From JANXVR01 sp034667405 (lineage in GTDB: Bacteria > Actinomycetota > UBA4738 > HRBIN12): a DNA stretch of 64,000 nt. How positions within the stretch are numbered: position 1 is the first letter of the stretch; every line of letters begins with the position of its first letter. This document shows, piece by piece, positions 45,655-54,357 of the stretch. The translations under genes and the position numbers were made by a program. The DNA lies in NCBI GenBank assembly GCA_034667405.1, contig JAXDJX010000029.1:1-64000 (forward strand). Reading direction: 5' to 3'. The notes beneath the pieces are model-generated. The model made no database searches. It worked only from the letters and a program-made list of their open reading frames with translations, and was not told the DNA's origin.

Positions 45655-45660
45655 TACCAT
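45655..45660 (+). promoter_or_regulatory. leaderless -10 for the isomerase gene
   Basis: TACCAT lies exactly 6 nt before ATG 45667, so transcription should start at the initiation codon. Confidence 0.4.
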
Positions 45661-45666
45661 CCGAGC

Positions 45667-46587
45667 ATGGCTTCCCCGGCCCCCACGATCCTCTTCTCCT
45701 CGGCGGCGTTCTTCGGGCGTCCGCTTGCTTCGACGTTCGATGCCGCCGCGGAAGCCGGCTATTCGGGCATCGAAGTGATGGTCATGAAGGACCCCGACAG
45801 CCAGGATCCTCATCGCATGCAGCGGCTCGCGGCGGACTCCGGACTGACCGTCGGTGCGCTGCACGCCCCGTGCCTGCTACTCACCCGTCGGGTCTGGGGC
45901 ACCGATCCCATCCGGAAGATCTACCGCTCGATCGAGGTGGCGCAGGAGGCGGGCATCCCACTCGTCGTCGTCCACCCGCCGTACCGCTGGCAGTATGAGT
46001 ACCGGGGATGGCTAGAGGATCGCCTCGCTGGCCTCGAGGAGCGAACCGGCGTCACCGTGGCCCTCGAGAACATGTTCCCCGTGGGCAGGACACAGGAGCG
46101 CAGCGGGTTCTTGCTCCACTCCAATGCCGACATCCACGAACTGGACGGGCTGGAACATCTGGTCCTGGATACGAGCCACGCGGCCGTGGCGCGGCACGAA
46201 CTGGTCGCGCTACGGCGTTCGTTCGGGCCGCGCCTGCGACACGTGCACCTGTCCGATAACGCCGGGCGCGGCTGGGATTCGCATCTTCCTCCGGGCGAAG
46301 GCGTGCTGCCGCTCGAGGGGTTCCTGAGCGATCTAGCGGCGTCGGGCTACGCCGGGGCGGTGTCGCTCGAGGTCGACCTCCGCCGGTACCTGCCCGACCG
46401 CACGGCCCTGCGGAACATCATGGTCCAGATGCGCGAGCGCAGCGAGGCCGCGCTCCATGTGCCCGGAACCGCGACGGACGATCCTGTTCCGGATGCGCCC
46501 GTTGCCGCCAACTACCGCGGGTCCCAGGGCCTGATCGCCAAGCGTTCGGCCTCGGGGAGTTCGTCCCAGCCCTCGACGTCGGCATAG
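45667..46587 (+). CDS. sugar phosphate isomerase/epimerase (AP endonuclease family 2 TIM barrel)
   Basis: This 306-residue protein has the TIM-barrel pattern of the xylose isomerase-like family: AAEAGYSGIEVMV near the start, VVHPPY, VALENMFP, LVLDTSHAA and RHVHLSDNAG, positions that in the family carry metal-binding Glu/Asp/His. The substrate is unknown. The last about 25 residues (Ser/Ala-rich) are read antisense to the end of the next gene (76-nt overlap) and look non-essential. Confidence 0.78.
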   Translation: MASPAPTILFSSAAFFGRPLASTFDAAAEAGYSGIEVMVMKDPDSQDPHRMQRLAADSGLTVGALHAPCLLLTRRVWGTDPIRKIYRSIEVAQEAGIPLVVVHPPYRWQYEYRGWLEDRLAGLEERTGVTVALENMFPVGRTQERSGFLLHSNADIHELDGLEHLVLDTSHAAVARHELVALRRSFGPRLRHVHLSDNAGRGWDSHLPPGEGVLPLEGFLSDLAASGYAGAVSLEVDLRRYLPDRTALRNIMVQMRERSEAALHVPGTATDDPVPDAPVAANYRGSQGLIAKRSASGSSSQPSTSA

Positions 46588-47012
46588 AGTTCGATCTCGA
46601 TCCCGTCGGGGTCCTTCAGGTAGAGGCTGTGACTCACCGCATGATCGGCGGTGCCGGTGAGCTCGATCCCCGCTGAGGCGAGCGTCCTGAACGCGGCGCG
46701 GACGTGTTCGTCGGAGGGAAGACGGATCGCGATGTGATACAGCCCCACGCCGAACGGCGGCTGCGCGGGCGCATCCGGACCCACCTGTTGCAGCGCGAGG
46801 TCGTGATGGTTGGCGCCCGTTGCCGTGAAGAACGCCATGGCGCCGGGGATCTCGCCGATCTTCGTGAACCCGAGGAGTTCGTAGAAGGGAACGGAGACGC
46901 TCAGGTCACGAACCCGCAAGACCACGTGCCCGATCTCCTGGGGGCTGATCGGATGATCGACGCCACCCGTCGCCTGGGTCGTCCCAACCTGTCCTTGGCC
47001 GGTCTCACTCAT
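46512..47012 (-). CDS. VOC family (glyoxalase/extradiol dioxygenase-like) protein
   Basis: This 166-residue protein contains one vicinal-oxygen-chelate pair of modules: IGHVVLRVRDLSVSVPFYE, then GLYHIAIRLPSDEHV and the family ending LKDPDGIEIELY. The metal ligands would be the His in GHVV, the His in YHIAI and the Glu in IEIEL. The substrate is unknown. The start is ATG 47010-47012 with AAGGAGG 6 nt upstream. Confidence 0.8.
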   Translation of the reverse strand: MSETGQGQVGTTQATGGVDHPISPQEIGHVVLRVRDLSVSVPFYELLGFTKIGEIPGAMAFFTATGANHHDLALQQVGPDAPAQPPFGVGLYHIAIRLPSDEHVRAAFRTLASAGIELTGTADHAVSHSLYLKDPDGIEIELYADVEGWDELPEAERLAIRPWDPR

Positions 47013-47026
47013 GGGTTCCTCCTTGC

Positions 47027-47032
47027 TAGCCT
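47027..47032 (+). promoter_or_regulatory. leaderless -10 for the 53-residue gene
   Basis: TAGCCT lies exactly 6 nt before ATG 47039, the same spacing as for the isomerase and ccdA genes. Confidence 0.35.
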
Positions 47033-47038
47033 CTGCTG

Positions 47039-47200
47039 ATGCGCCGCCCAACGCTGATCGCCATCATCGTCCTCTTCGCGGCGCTCCTGGTCGCGGGACT
47101 GATGCAGGTCGTCATCGCCAACCGCTCGCAATCGACGTTTCAGGGTCCACAGAGTCCTGGTCAGCTTCCGTCCCTAGCAACCTCGACCCCATCGCGCTGA
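47039..47200 (+). CDS. small single-TM protein, 53 residues
   Basis: ATG 47039 to TGA 47200 encodes MRRPTLIAIIVLFAALLVAG followed by LMQVVIANRS and a Ser/Pro/Thr tail: a basic start, one TM helix and an outside tail. The start is backed by a -10 box at the leaderless spacing. I do not recognise a family. It lies between VOC (divergent) and the hydrolase (convergent). Confidence 0.5.
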   Translation: MRRPTLIAIIVLFAALLVAGLMQVVIANRSQSTFQGPQSPGQLPSLATSTPSR

Positions 47201-47221
47201 TTCCCGACGGACGGTTCCCGT

Positions 47222-47977
47222 TCAGCTCAGGTGACCGGACAGCCAGTCCATGACGGTGGCACGGGCGTCCGCGGCCGCTTTCCCGTACAACATCGCCGAA
47301 CCGTGGTCTGTCGTGTCCAGGAACGTGAGCGTGTTCGGTGGTCCCGACTCGTCGTAGAAGGCCTGCGCATCGGCTGCAGGTCCCCTGTCTCCGCTTCCGG
47401 CCATGAACAGGACCGGCGCCGAGATCCCGCGGATCACGTCGGGCGTCGCGGCCAGTGCACCGACTGAGGACACCGCAGCCATGGATACCACCGTCGTCAC
47501 CTGATCCCCGAGTTTCGATGCAGCCACCAACGAGGCCGTCCCGCCCATACTGGAACCCACGAGCGCGATCTGCTCGGCTCCTTGGGATGCCAGGTAAGCG
47601 ACCGCGGCTTCGACGTCCTGCCAGGCCAGATCGGGGTCCTTCGCGCCTTTCGAACAGCCGGCGTCCCCTCCCGGGCAGTACCCGCGCTGGTCGTACGTCA
47701 GGACCTGATAGCCGCCCTTGGCCGCCAACTCCGGAGCGAAGCCAAACCATGAGGACTGGTCGATCGTCAGCCCGTGGGTCATGACGATCCCGGTCTTCGC
47801 ACCGGCATCCCCGAACAGCCGTCCGGACAGTTCGACGCCGTCGGACGTGGTGAACGTGACCGTTGAGGCGCCGGACAGGCTGGCCGGTGAGTACTTCTTC
47901 GGATGTTGCCCGCACGCCACAAGTGCCACGGCAGTCGCCAGCGCCAGGAGCGCTAGGGGTCTGACCGGTCGGCGCAT
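47222..47977 (-). CDS. alpha/beta hydrolase lipoprotein
   Basis: This 251-residue exported hydrolase has a lipobox, VACG (Cys 22). The nucleophile elbow is GSSMGG; the likely acid is Asp in GSGDRG and the base His in TTDHGS. The oxyanion segment is MTHGLTID. The substrate is unknown; esterase or peptidase-like roles are possible. It starts 11 bp after bS22 on the same strand (ATG 47975-47977). Confidence 0.82.
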   Translation of the reverse strand: MRRPVRPLALLALATAVALVACGQHPKKYSPASLSGASTVTFTTSDGVELSGRLFGDAGAKTGIVMTHGLTIDQSSWFGFAPELAAKGGYQVLTYDQRGYCPGGDAGCSKGAKDPDLAWQDVEAAVAYLASQGAEQIALVGSSMGGTASLVAASKLGDQVTTVVSMAAVSSVGALAATPDVIRGISAPVLFMAGSGDRGPAADAQAFYDESGPPNTLTFLDTTDHGSAMLYGKAAADARATVMDWLSGHLS

Positions 47978-47988
47978 GCCCGTGGGGC

Positions 47989-48090
47989 CTACTTGCCGAG
48001 TTTCATCCGCTGGTGGCGGGTGCGCTTCAGAAGCTTCTTGTGCTTCTTCTTCCGCATCTTCTTGCGGCGCTTCTTGATCAGCGACGGCAA
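47989..48090 (-). CDS. small ribosomal protein bS22
   Basis: TTG 48090 to TAG 47989 encodes a 33-residue, extremely basic protein with the core IKKRRKKMRKKKHKKLLKRT. This matches the actinobacterial 30S protein bS22 (33 residues in mycobacteria), which also lies next to an Rv0500A-type helix-turn-helix gene. The starting sequence is MPSLIKK. It lies between the Clp1-like gene (11 bp) and the hydrolase gene (11 bp). It is too short for routine gene calling and easily missed. Confidence 0.9.
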   Translation of the reverse strand: MPSLIKKRRKKMRKKKHKKLLKRTRHQRMKLGK

Positions 48091-48101
48091 GCCTTAGCCT
48101 T

Positions 48102-48992
48102 TCACTCGGTTCCGAAGAGGTTCCGAAGGTCGACGCGCTTTGCGCGATAGTTCGCCTCCAGACGGACGGACCCCAGTCTAAGCGCTTTCGGCGCCTCTGC
48201 CACGGGCGAGATCAAACGGAGCCCACCGTCGGCGGCCACGTGCTCCAGATAGCCGACTCCGGTGAATCCTCCCCCGCCGTCGGAGAGTCCGACCATGAGC
48301 CGGTCGAGTTCCTTCAGGTCGAACAGGGGCGGCAAGGTCGGCATGAACACCGTGGGCTTGACCCGGAACCGGTGGAGGTCCCCGGCGAAGTAGCGAGACA
48401 TCTGGCGTTCGCGTTGGGCCATGCGGTCCTCGACGCTGGAGGGCTCCACGCGTGGATGGATGGGCAGCGTGACCGCGTCGATCCCGAAGAACCGTTCGAT
48501 GACCCCGAGGACGGGGTCGAGTTCCTCCCCGCGCTGCAGCGCCACGATCAGGTCGGGTTCGAGGGCGTCGACCTTGTAGTACTTGACCAGCTGGCCACTG
48601 ATCCCGCCGACAACGCCGCCGGTATCGACCACCACGAGATCGGCGCCCTGCGACAGGGCAAGATCCCGCAGACGCGCCAGCGCCCCGACGAGCGGCAGGA
48701 GGTGATCCGCCGGGCTGGTCGACCCGACGAACCCGAGATGATCGGCCTCAGCCAGTCGGTCGAACGTGAGGTCGTCCACGGATCGGATGTGTTTCATGCC
48801 AACCGTCGCCGGTGGTCCCACGGTCTTCTGGCTCACATCCGCGTCCAGGTAGGCGACCGAACGGCCCACGTGGAGCGCATAGGCCGCGGTGGCGCGGGCC
48901 AGCGTGGACTTGCCGGCATCCAGCCCACCCAAGAACAAGACCGTCGTGGCGTCTCTGGCGGCTCGGTCCACGAGCCGGTCGTGTTCGTTCAC
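48102..48992 (-). CDS. Clp1-like P-loop protein (putative polynucleotide 5'-kinase)
   Basis: This 296-residue protein has Walker A GGLDAGKSTLAR near residue 22, then DADVSQKTVGPPATVGM, which parallels the D-x-G-Q-x-x-I-G-P-P segment of Clp1/Grc3 RNA 5'-kinases, and VVVDTGGVVGG as Walker B. The C-terminal about 100 residues form a separate domain (LRLGSVRLEANY). Kinase activity on RNA 5' ends is a family inference. GTG 48990-48992 follows GAGAGGG. Its place beside bS22 hints at an RNA or ribosome link. Confidence 0.75.
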   Translation of the reverse strand: MNEHDRLVDRAARDATTVLFLGGLDAGKSTLARATAAYALHVGRSVAYLDADVSQKTVGPPATVGMKHIRSVDDLTFDRLAEADHLGFVGSTSPADHLLPLVGALARLRDLALSQGADLVVVDTGGVVGGISGQLVKYYKVDALEPDLIVALQRGEELDPVLGVIERFFGIDAVTLPIHPRVEPSSVEDRMAQRERQMSRYFAGDLHRFRVKPTVFMPTLPPLFDLKELDRLMVGLSDGGGGFTGVGYLEHVAADGGLRLISPVAEAPKALRLGSVRLEANYRAKRVDLRNLFGTE

Positions 48993-49055
48993 TGTGTGCC
49001 CTCTCCGCAGCCGCGGAGGTCCGGGCCGTGCGTGCGCGCAGGCGATGCGCCGGCG

Positions 49056-49253
49056 TCAACCGGCTTGCGTGAACCGCCCGTTCAGGTACGTATGGATGTC
49101 TTGTTCCCTCAGTCGGTAGCTCTTTCCTACGCGAAGCGAGGGCAGCTCGCCGGTCTTGATCAATCGGTAGACGGTCATCCTGGATACGCGCAAGAGGTCT
49201 GCGACCTCACTCACGGTCAATAGTCGAACCTCGTGGAACGTGTCTCTCCTCAC
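49056..49253 (-). CDS. small helix-turn-helix DNA-binding protein (excisionase/BldC-like)
   Basis: This 65-residue MerR/BldC-type DNA-binding protein has LLTVSEVADLLRVSRMTVYR and LIKTGELPSLRVGKSYRL, and is close to mycobacterial Rv0500A. No effector domain is present. The preferred start is GTG 49251-49253 because a TAGAAT box (49264-49269, minus) lies 10 nt upstream; GTG 49280 would include the box in the gene. Confidence 0.85.
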   Translation of the reverse strand: MRRDTFHEVRLLTVSEVADLLRVSRMTVYRLIKTGELPSLRVGKSYRLREQDIHTYLNGRFTQAG

Positions 49254-49334
49254 GATGGGCGCGATTCTAGGGGAATCCACACCACCCCGATACCCCCCAA
49301 AGACCTAGACGGGCGAACTAGGGACCCGACCGGG

Positions 49335-50153
49335 TCAGGGAGCCACGATTGCTTGGAAGCAGGGCCAGTACGCGCCGGGATCCACGTGATCGTCCATGAG
49401 GATCACCTGCTCGGTTCGACCTGCGGCCTTGGCGACCAGAAGCGCAGGGTCGTTCACGTCGGCGATGCTGATCGTCTCGACGCCGGCGTTGATGGCGGCC
49501 CCGGCGAAGCCGTGATCGGCGACCACCAGGTCCGGCGTGGCCTCCTCGAGCATGCGCCGAACCGCCTCGGGGAAGTGCGTGTGGCGAGGTTCCCGCCCGT
49601 CGGTAAGCATCGCGACGCCGTCCCAGTGGTCGATGAACCAGTCGTGATCGAGGTGGGGTTCGCGCCAATGAACGCCGTGTGCGGCCCTGACCACCCGAGC
49701 GCCATCGGACAGCCAGCCGTCGAGCGCGTGATAGAGGAGCGCGAGACCCACGGGGTGCCCGGTGGCGAGCAACACGGACTCCCCTCGTTCCCGCGCCTCG
49801 CGCAATCGCCGGCCCGCGGCCCTGCATGCCAGGACGATGGGCTCCGGGCGGATGTCGACGGGGCCGAACCTGGCGTCTCGATCGATAGGCGCGCCGGCGG
49901 CCGTTTCGACCAACGTGAGGACATCGTCGAGCGAAAAGCCCGCTGCGACGCCCGGCATGCCGAACTCCTTGTCGGTGTCCCCATCGATGAGCATGCGGGC
50001 GTTGTTCCGGACGTTGTCGAGGGGGTGCGACGCCGTGCCGGCAACCTGGCCGTCCAACAGAGCTGCCGAGAGTTCGCCGTCCGAGACGGTCCTTGGGACC
50101 CAGCGATCATCCAGACCGGGGAGACGGCGGACGTGGGCTTCGATAACGTCCAT
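49335..50153 (-). CDS. actinobacterial phosphatase-like protein
   Basis: This 272-residue protein resembles the conserved phosphatase-annotated protein found near bldC in Streptomyces. Shared segments include LLATGHPVGLALLYHAL, VADHGFAGAAINAGV and DVNDPALLVAKA, with a final DDHVDPGAYWP. I see no standard HAD or PHP motif set, so the activity is uncertain. ATG 50151-50153 is preferred, since TACCAT lies 10 nt before it; ATG 50165 is also in frame. Confidence 0.65.
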   Translation of the reverse strand: MDVIEAHVRRLPGLDDRWVPRTVSDGELSAALLDGQVAGTASHPLDNVRNNARMLIDGDTDKEFGMPGVAAGFSLDDVLTLVETAAGAPIDRDARFGPVDIRPEPIVLACRAAGRRLREARERGESVLLATGHPVGLALLYHALDGWLSDGARVVRAAHGVHWREPHLDHDWFIDHWDGVAMLTDGREPRHTHFPEAVRRMLEEATPDLVVADHGFAGAAINAGVETISIADVNDPALLVAKAAGRTEQVILMDDHVDPGAYWPCFQAIVAP

Positions 50154-50183
50154 GGTTCGGGCCATGGTACGGGAGGCTGGGTC

Positions 50184-50981
50184 ATGCAACTCAAAGGTGC
50201 GGTAGCGGTGGTGACCGGGGCCTCGTCGGGTATCGGCGAAGCCACCGCCGTGGCACTGGCCCAGCGCGGCGCGAAGGTGGTGCTCGCCGCGCGCCGATCC
50301 GATCGCCTGGACGAGCTGGCCGACCGGATCGAACGGGCCGGCGGTCGGGCGCTCGCGGTTCGCTGCGACGTAGGCGATCACGAACAGCTCAGGAAGCTTC
50401 GCGCGGTCACCGAAGAGGCCTACGGACCTGCCGACATCCTGGTGAACAACGCGGGTGTCCGTGGCAGCGGGGAATTCGCCAAGCAGTCGTACGAGGAGAT
50501 CCAGAGCGTGGTGCAGGTCAACCTCACGGGCGTGCTGTTCGGAACGCGGGCGTTCCTGCCAGGCATGCTCGCTCGTGGGCACGGACACATCGTGAACATG
50601 GCCTCGATCGCGGGCAGATTCGTGGCACCGGGCGCCGCCGTCTATTCCGCCACCAAGCATGCGGTGGTCGCCTTCAGCGAAGCCCTCAACTACGAAACCG
50701 AGCGACGTCACGTGCTGGTCACCGCGGTCAACCCCGGGTTCGTCGCGACGGAAGGCTTTCCCCAGGGTCGGTTGCCCGACGCCATCGTCATGAAGGTCGA
50801 CCGGGTCTCCGACGCGGTGATCAGGGTGGTCGCGGACGGCATCGCGCCGGAGTTCACGGTTCCTCGATGGCTGTCGCCGCTTCAGACGTTCCGCGTGCTC
50901 ACCCCCCCTCTGTATCGCTGGGGCATGCGCCGGATCCGCGCAGCCGGCATCCCGGGCACGAACCCGTCGAAAGAGGAATGA
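50184..50981 (+). CDS. short-chain dehydrogenase/reductase
   Basis: This 265-residue classical SDR has the cofactor motif TGASSGIG, NNAG, catalytic Ser in NMASIAG and YSATK. Basic residues after strand 2 (AARRSDR) favour NADP. The substrate is unknown. GGAGG lies 8 nt before ATG 50184; the gene is divergent from the phosphatase with only about 30 bp between starts. Confidence 0.9.
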   Translation: MQLKGAVAVVTGASSGIGEATAVALAQRGAKVVLAARRSDRLDELADRIERAGGRALAVRCDVGDHEQLRKLRAVTEEAYGPADILVNNAGVRGSGEFAKQSYEEIQSVVQVNLTGVLFGTRAFLPGMLARGHGHIVNMASIAGRFVAPGAAVYSATKHAVVAFSEALNYETERRHVLVTAVNPGFVATEGFPQGRLPDAIVMKVDRVSDAVIRVVADGIAPEFTVPRWLSPLQTFRVLTPPLYRWGMRRIRAAGIPGTNPSKEE

Positions 50982-51056
50982 CGCCTCTACCCGAAGGAGC
51001 CGGTCCGGGGCGAGACCGGAAACGGCACCCGTTCGAGCCGCTATCGTGTGACCTCC

Positions 51057-51350
51057 ATGGGCATGAAGACAGCCCCGGATGTGCTGGAGCGTCCCGCGGT
51101 CGATGAGGCGGTCGAGCCGGACCGTCCATGGGTCGTGGTGGTCTGGAACGATCCCGTCAACCTCATGACGTATGTGACCTGGGTCTTGCAGACGCTGTTC
51201 GCCTATCCGCGACCGAAGGCCGAGCGGCTCATGTGGGACATCCATACGAAGGGCAAGGCCGCGGTGTCAAGCGGTACGCGCGAGCGCGCGGAGGCCGACG
51301 TCGCGCGGCTGCACGCCTACGGCCTCTGGGCGACCATGGAGAAGAACTGA
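51057..51350 (+). CDS. clpS: ATP-dependent Clp protease adapter ClpS
   Basis: This 97-residue N-end-rule adaptor for ClpAP/ClpCP has the binding core VVVWNDPVNLMTYVTWVLQ and HTKGKAAVSSGTRERAE, with the Asn-Asp pair that contacts N-terminal residues. ATG 51057 is used; ATG 51063 is possible. TATCGT (51042-51047) is a candidate -10 with a very short leader. It is followed 2 bp later by DUF2017, the usual actinobacterial pairing. Confidence 0.93.
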   Translation: MGMKTAPDVLERPAVDEAVEPDRPWVVVVWNDPVNLMTYVTWVLQTLFAYPRPKAERLMWDIHTKGKAAVSSGTRERAEADVARLHAYGLWATMEKN

Positions 51351-51352
51351 TC

Positions 51353-51873
51353 GTGCCGACGCGCCGGGCGCCGTTCGCCGGGAAAGGTGGATCGATCGTC
51401 GTTCGGCTCACGGAGGATGAGCGGAAGACCATCGCGGGCCTGGCGGCGGAGTACCGGCAACTCCTCGAGCACGAGAGCCAGGCCACGGACGCTGCCGTCG
51501 CGCGGCTGTTCCCGCCCGCCTACCGCGAAGACCCGCTGCGGAATTTCGACTTCGAGCGCCAGTCTCACGATGGTCTGATGACCGAACGCCTCGCGGCAAT
51601 CAGCACCCTGGAGCTGACGGCCGACGCGAAGACCCTCACGGTCGAGCAGTCCCACACGTGGCTCGCCGTGCTCAACGATCTTCGATTGGTGCTGGGAACA
51701 CATCTGGATATCGCGGAGGACAGCAGCCACGACGATTTCGCGAAGGATCCCAAGTCGGCGAACGCGTTCGCGATCTACCTATGGCTGACACAGCTTGTGG
51801 GGACGTTGATCGAGGCCCTCGACCCGAGCCTCGCCGACCTGTCCGAGACGCCTCCACCGGAAGACCCGACCGC

Positions 51874-51877
<4 letters not shown>
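51353..51877 (+). CDS. DUF2017 domain protein
   Basis: This 174-residue protein, IVVRLTEDERKTIAGLAAEY onward, is mostly helical. It is the conserved partner of clpS in actinobacteria; function unknown, possibly in Clp-dependent proteolysis. The start is GTG 51353. The TAG stop overlaps the convergent pyruvate kinase stop by 4 nt. Confidence 0.85.
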
Positions 51878-53288
<1,411 letters not shown>

Positions 53289-53292
<4 letters not shown>

Positions 53293-54353
53293 GGTGCGTC
53301 CAGCCTATCGGGGACCTGCCGGCCGGCGAGGCGGCCGGCCTCGTCGACGAACTCGCGTGGGAGTTCGGGCGGAAGGTCGTCCAACGCCCCTGCCATCTCG
53401 GCGAAGTAGGTGGTCCAGGCCCGCGGGACCACGGTTGCCCACTGATACCCGCCGCCGCCGGTCGCCACCCAGCGGCCGCGCGCGGCCCGGTGGGCCAGCT
53501 GGTGGAGTTCGCGCGCGGCCTCACGGTACGCGCGCATGGTCAGGTCGAGCTGTGCAAGCGGATCGCTCGTATGCGTGTCGCACCCGAGCTGGGTGACCAG
53601 GACCTCGGGGTCGAAGGCATCAACAACAGGGATCACGTCGGCACGGAACGCAGCGAGCCATCCGTCGTCGTCGGTTCCCGGGACGAGGGGAACGTTCACC
53701 GCGCTGCCCCGAGCGTCCGGGCCACCCGTCTCCGTGCGGTCACCCGTGCCGGGGAAGAACCACGGAGCCTTCTGATGGATGGACACCGTGAGCACGCGAG
53801 GATCGTCGTAGAAGATGGCTTGGGGTCCGTCGCCGTGATGAACATCGACATCGACATAGGCGATGCGTGTGGCGCCGTGATCCAGCAGCCACGCGATGGC
53901 CACCGCGGGATCGTCGTAGACGCAGAACCCGGAGGCTCGTCCAGGCATCGCGTGGTGGAGCCCCCCGGCCGCGTTGAACGCGTGCTCTACCTCTCCCGTC
54001 CAGACGGCTTGTGCCGCCCCCACACTCGCGCCGACCACCACCGCCGCGGCCTCGTGCATCCGGTCGAAGATCGGGTTGTCCCCCGGGCCGTAGCCGAACC
54101 GCCCCCACGCTCCGTCCTCGCCGTGGCCGGCCGCGCGCGTGGCGCCCACGAACTCGTGAGTGTGGACGAGCTCGATGGTCGCGTCATCCGCAGGTGCCGG
54201 TGAAACCGTGATGACGTTGGGGAGTTGATCCAGGCCGTAGGCCTGGATCAGGCGCCACGTGAGGAGCACCCGCTCAGGCCTGAGCGGGTGCTCCGGTCCC
54301 AAGTTGTAGGTTCGCGCTTCGGGTGCGAGCACCAGACCGACGCGGTCGGACAC
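53289..54353 (-). CDS. acuC: AcuC-like histone deacetylase family protein
   Basis: This 354-residue zinc-dependent deacetylase-fold protein has the zinc site DVDVHHGDG, the active-site region AGGLHHAMPGRASGFC, GTGDRTETGG and ATGGGGYQW. AcuC is linked to acetoin use and to deacetylation of acetyl-CoA synthetase in Bacillus; the target here is unknown. The start is GTG 54351-54353. The first 43 codons contain two exceptional inverted repeats (54226-54294). Confidence 0.88.
54226..54250. repeat. 25-bp inverted repeat inside acuC
   Basis: TGATCCAGGCC-GTA-GGCCTGGATCA has perfect 11-bp arms with a 3-bp centre. It lies in codons about 35-43 of the AcuC-like gene, 12 bp from a longer palindrome. Confidence 0.9.
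54263..54294. repeat. perfect 32-bp palindrome inside acuC
   Basis: Positions 54263-54278 (GGAGCACCCGCTCAGG) are followed directly by their exact reverse complement at 54279-54294, with no mismatch and no spacer. It encodes the conserved HPLRPERV segment of the family, so coding constraint contributes, but synonymous choice has completed the symmetry. It could form a cruciform or a long mRNA hairpin early in the gene. Confidence 0.95.
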
Positions 54354-54357
54354 GCCG

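Noticed and set aside
44530..45666. Upstream extension of the isomerase frame
   Set aside because: It runs antisense through two other genes and the leaderless promoter; the family start is ATG 45667.
49335..51245. Minus-strand frame extending the phosphatase to 636 residues
   Set aside because: The N-terminal part is antisense to the SDR gene, which has full catalytic motifs.
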